15,384 bases of DNA from JBBRWV01 sp038248985 (GTDB lineage: Bacteria > Planctomycetota > Phycisphaerae > WQYP01): contig JBBRWV010000091.1 in assembly GCA_038248985.1 (NCBI GenBank), positions 1 to 15,384 on the forward strand, in the 5' to 3' direction. Positions 13,427-15,384 of the stretch are shown in pieces. Made by a program: the position numbers and the translations under genes. Each line of letters starts with the position of its first letter. Position 1 is the first letter of the stretch. A model generated the notes under the pieces. The model saw only the letters and a list, made by a program, of their open reading frames with translations, made no database searches and was not told the DNA's origin.

Positions 13427-14053
13427 TTAAAATCCACCCGTCGGCATACCGAGCGTCTGCGTAATTTCCCTGACATCTCCCACATGGCCATCGGCAAAGA
13501 GCACGTTCTTGCTCCCGGTCGAACCTCTTTTACCATGAAAATGCTCGAAATCGGCCAGCACAAACGTCCCATGCTCTCCCAGAAGATTAAACAAAAACCA
13601 CCGCTCCACCCGTTTCCCACCCAAGGAAAAGTTGTACTCGAAACTGGATGTCTCACCTTCAAAATAGCTGCCCAAAATCTTCCCATCCGCCACACGTATG
13701 TATCCCGAGGAATCCGCCCTGCATTTCCACGCTCGCTTGTCGGGAACCTGCTGCGTCAGCGTGATCGGCAGTGGTTCGTAACCAACGTTGACCGACGGCA
13801 TCTGCGCCGATCGTGGTAACGTGGCATCGTTTTCCGTCAGGTACACGTGAATGCTATTCCCCAATCCCCGCAAGCCTTCGCCGCACGCAATCTTCTGGGC
13901 CCGATCACGTGCCGCGGCAACTGTCGGTACGAGGGCCCCCACGAGCACCCCGATGATCACAACGACCACCAAAACTTCTAACAATGTAAATGCCCCGCGA
14001 CATAATGCGCATCCTGTCATCGCATCTGCATTGGGCGATCTGGACAAACGCAT
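13427..14053 (-). CDS. Pseudopilin-like protein with C-terminal ADGH motif (planctomycete type)
   Basis: A 208-residue protein. The N-terminal leader (MRLSRSPNADAMTGCALCRGA) ends before FTLLEVLVVVVIIGVLVGALV, the prepilin helix with Glu at +5. The residue before the cut is Ala21 rather than the usual Gly, a variant common in planctomycete pilins. The helix continues through AAARDRAQKIACGEGLRGLGNSIHVYLTEN. The globular part has a Cys pair (57 and 110 region, CGEG and WKCRAD) that might form a disulfide, and ends with FHGKRGSTGSKNVLFADGHV, the 'H-x9-DG' style signature of planctomycete pseudopilins. The start is ATG at 14053 behind GGAAGG. It forms a unit with the membrane protein gene 15 bases downstream and lies 110 bases after the zinc-ribbon gene. 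Confidence 0.87.
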   Translation of the reverse strand: MRLSRSPNADAMTGCALCRGAFTLLEVLVVVVIIGVLVGALVPTVAAARDRAQKIACGEGLRGLGNSIHVYLTENDATLPRSAQMPSVNVGYEPLPITLTQQVPDKRAWKCRADSSGYIRVADGKILGSYFEGETSSFEYNFSLGGKRVERWFLFNLLGEHGTFVLADFEHFHGKRGSTGSKNVLFADGHVGDVREITQTLGMPTGGF

Positions 14054-14163
14054 GGGACTGACCTTCCTTTGTCCGCTGAATCATCCTGAGCGCCAGGCCG
14101 ACCTACGCCTTCAATAGAACCGCCCCCAACGTATTCCCCACATTTCATTCGCATTCAAAACAC

Positions 14164-14838
14164 TTACGGGGGTGGAATATCCGCCGGATTTGACGGCCCT
14201 GCGCCTTCGCGAGGATTCCGCGATTCCACACTCCCAGATTCAGCGCCGCCTTGCGGCCTGACATGGATAAACATCTCGCCAGGCTGCGGTCTATTCTGGG
14301 CTTTCGGCGCAACGACCGGTGCATTCCGATTGTTCATCATGATCACTGCACCAACGACTATCGCAACAATCAGGCAGGCACCGGCAACCAATACCACAAC
14401 GAATATGCCCGTCTCCGACGATTGCTTCTGTTGCCTGGCCTTGCGAAATCGGACCCGACTCGTCGCAGGATGCCGTACTGCGCCGGCCGCGAGAGCCCCC
14501 AGTTCGACATCTGCAGCCGTCCTCGCGTCCTTGCTGGGTATCTCGATTTGTGTGTCGGCCTCCACGAACACCGCGGGCAAAGGCGGATCTCGCCGCGTTG
14601 GACGCGACATTTCCTCCGCAGGTACCGATGCCACATTTCCCGCCAACGCGGCAAGCGAGGAATCTTCAATTGAACTTGTGGTGTGACCCGTGCCGCTCTT
14701 TCGAACTGCTTGCGCAACTCCGTGTGGCGTTCGACCCACCTGCAGCGGTGCCCCGCAATGCGAACAGAAGACGACACCCTTATACGGATTAGGCTCGACC
14801 TCAAACGCACCCTTGCATTTTGAACATCGCAGTAACAT
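14164..14838 (-). CDS. Zinc-ribbon membrane protein of unknown function (MJ0042-like)
   Basis: A 224-residue protein. The N-terminus MLLRCSKCKGAFEVEP then VVFCSHCGAPLQVG holds two CxxC pairs (5-8 and 25-28), a zinc ribbon of the kind found at the start of many planctomycete and myxobacterial proteins. A disordered middle (about 40-135, rich in Ala, Ser, Arg) leads to RFRKARQQKQ and one membrane helix (about 144-167, GIFVVVLVAGACLIVAIVVGAVIM). The C-terminal tail of about 55 residues is rich in Pro, Gly and Asn. The ribbon would face the cytoplasm. The start is ATG at 14838 after AGGTAGG. It precedes the pseudopilin gene on the same strand, and a TATAAT box stands 60 bases upstream. Function unknown; the ribbon and topology are clear. 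Confidence 0.82.
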   Translation of the reverse strand: MLLRCSKCKGAFEVEPNPYKGVVFCSHCGAPLQVGRTPHGVAQAVRKSGTGHTTSSIEDSSLAALAGNVASVPAEEMSRPTRRDPPLPAVFVEADTQIEIPSKDARTAADVELGALAAGAVRHPATSRVRFRKARQQKQSSETGIFVVVLVAGACLIVAIVVGAVIMMNNRNAPVVAPKAQNRPQPGEMFIHVRPQGGAESGSVESRNPREGAGPSNPADIPPP

Positions 14839-14898
14839 TCACGCCTACCTTTTTGGCCGACAGTGTGTTCTCTGATCCCCGAACGAGCGGATCCTTCC

Positions 14899-14904
14899 AT
14901 TATA
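14899..14904 (-). promoter_or_regulatory. Possible -10 box for the zinc-ribbon/pseudopilin genes
   Basis: TATAAT on the minus strand, matching the consensus exactly. No good TTGACA-like -35 lies 16-18 bases upstream; instead that place is taken by the arm of a CGGCGC-N7-GCGCCG inverted repeat (14909-14927), which could be a regulator site. Transcription would start near 14892. Confidence 0.4.
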
Positions 14905-14908
14905 CCGA

Positions 14909-14927
14909 CGGCGCTTTAAATGCGCCG
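14909..14927. repeat. Inverted repeat upstream of the zinc-ribbon gene
   Basis: CGGCGC (14909-14914) and GCGCCG (14922-14927) around TTTAAAT. It lies between the PEP-CTERM terminator and the TATAAT box, partly where a -35 would be. It may be an operator or a second stem after the terminator. Confidence 0.4.
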
Positions 14928-14964
14928 AAAAAAAGACCCGTACAACATTGCGGTTGTACGGGTC
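14928..14964 (-). terminator. Rho-independent terminator of the PEP-CTERM gene
   Basis: On the minus strand GACCCGTACAAC pairs perfectly over 12 bp with GTTGTACGGGTC around a 6-nt loop (14935-14964), followed by TTTTTTT (14934-14928). It begins about 60 bases after the stop codon at 15024. Confidence 0.93.
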
Positions 14965-15023
14965 CGATTTATTGCTCATGCTCCGCACTGACCCGTCAGA
15001 TCCTGACGATCAGCGTGGCTGAT

Positions 15024-15384
15024 TTACTTGCGACGGCGGGCCAAGAGGGCCATGGCGCCGAGGCCGAGAACACCCAGCGAAGCCGGTTCCGGAATATCGC
15101 CGCCGCCGGAGTCACCCTGCGAGTAAAGCTGATCCACGAACGACAGGCCTGCGATGCCGAATTCGCTCGTCACCACCGCCGTGATGTTCTTCTGCACATC
15201 CAGCGTCGTGTAACCTTTGCCTTCGAACAGAATCTCGTCCACCAGCTTCACGGCGCTGGGCGGCTGAAGATTGTAAATCGCAAACAGCGAATCGTTCACT
15301 GTGGGAACAAACGATTCGACGACCGAAACGTAGCCCGTCGCGGCGAAGGGGGCGCCGGTCGGGGGAAGAATCGCCGGGTCGCCA
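15024..15384 (-). CDS. PEP-CTERM-anchored exported protein, N-terminal part outside window
   Basis: The frame is open to the right edge, so only the last 119 residues are seen. The end, IPEPASLGVLGLGAMALLARRRK, is a complete PEP-CTERM sorting signal: the Pro-Glu-Pro motif, a membrane helix and a basic tail. Such tails are recognised by an exosortase in bacteria that make extracellular polysaccharide, and the protein is exported. A Gly/Ser linker (QGDSGGGD) precedes it. The visible body (LFAIYNLQPPSAVKLVDEILF, VTSEFGIAGLSFVDQLYS) is not recognised. A possible GTG start at 15299 is ignored because the frame reads on with normal composition. A strong terminator follows. Confidence 0.88.
   Translation of the reverse strand, partial: GDPAILPPTGAPFAATGYVSVVESFVPTVNDSLFAIYNLQPPSAVKLVDEILFEGKGYTTLDVQKNITAVVTSEFGIAGLSFVDQLYSQGDSGGGDIPEPASLGVLGLGAMALLARRRK

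Noticed and set aside
1..15384. tRNA, rRNA genes or CRISPR arrays
   Set aside because: Gene-free stretches were read on both strands; none shows a cloverleaf with TTC-type arm, rRNA-like blocks or regularly spaced identical repeats.

Overview
The window looks like a chromosomal stretch from a GC-rich bacterium of the PVC group, most likely a planctomycete (Phycisphaerae-like). This placement is an inference. It rests on a C-terminal PEP-CTERM sorting signal at the right edge, two type II/IV pseudopilin genes (one ending in the ADGH-type motif common in planctomycetes), a small zinc-ribbon membrane protein, and an ECF sigma factor paired with an anti-sigma factor. No rRNA, tRNA or CRISPR array was seen.

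Layout. (1) 1-956, plus strand: the end of a GemA/DUF1018-like gene of Mu-type phages, overlapped by a short ORF that keeps only a transposase-type helix-turn-helix. This looks like a mobile-element remnant. The + strand is G-rich here and turns strongly C-rich from about 1.1 kb. (2) 957-1346: gene-free, with an inverted repeat, degenerate 9-nt CACGAA-type repeats and a 16-nt direct repeat. (3) 1347-2986: an anti-sigma-like membrane protein and an ECF sigma factor (minus strand), divergent from a gene for a small exported peptide with 11 cysteines (plus strand). The 176-bp spacer holds two divergent elements of identical geometry, ATTGAAC-Y-TTT with CGTTT, which look like promoters for this sigma factor. 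This is the best candidate for an undescribed system in the window: a self-regulated envelope thiol or metal response. (4) 3121-4704, minus strand: pyrD, preceded by a GspG-like pseudopilin gene. (5) 5015-5614, plus strand: rpsD with its own promoter, a leader of about 120 nt, and a strong terminator. (6) 5713-11517, minus strand: pstS, pstC, pstA. Both permeases carry very large extracytoplasmic insertions (a propeller-like region in PstC, a coiled coil in PstA), and no pstB follows. (7) 11759-12686, plus strand: a small lipoprotein, then an unrecognised 110-residue protein behind a palindrome and a promoter-like sequence. (8) 12746-14838, minus strand: a zinc-ribbon membrane protein, a pseudopilin and a membrane-anchored helical protein, probably co-expressed at least in part. 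(9) 14928-15384, minus strand: the C-terminal part of a PEP-CTERM exported protein with its terminator.

How the genes work together. PstS, PstC and PstA form the binding and membrane parts of a high-affinity phosphate importer whose ATPase must be encoded elsewhere. The anti-sigma protein would hold the sigma factor until an envelope signal releases it. The sigma factor would then transcribe its own operon and the Cys-rich peptide gene. The pseudopilin-containing clusters belong to the secretion or pilus apparatus. rpsD and pyrD are housekeeping genes. All functions are read from sequence motifs by eye; no database search was run.
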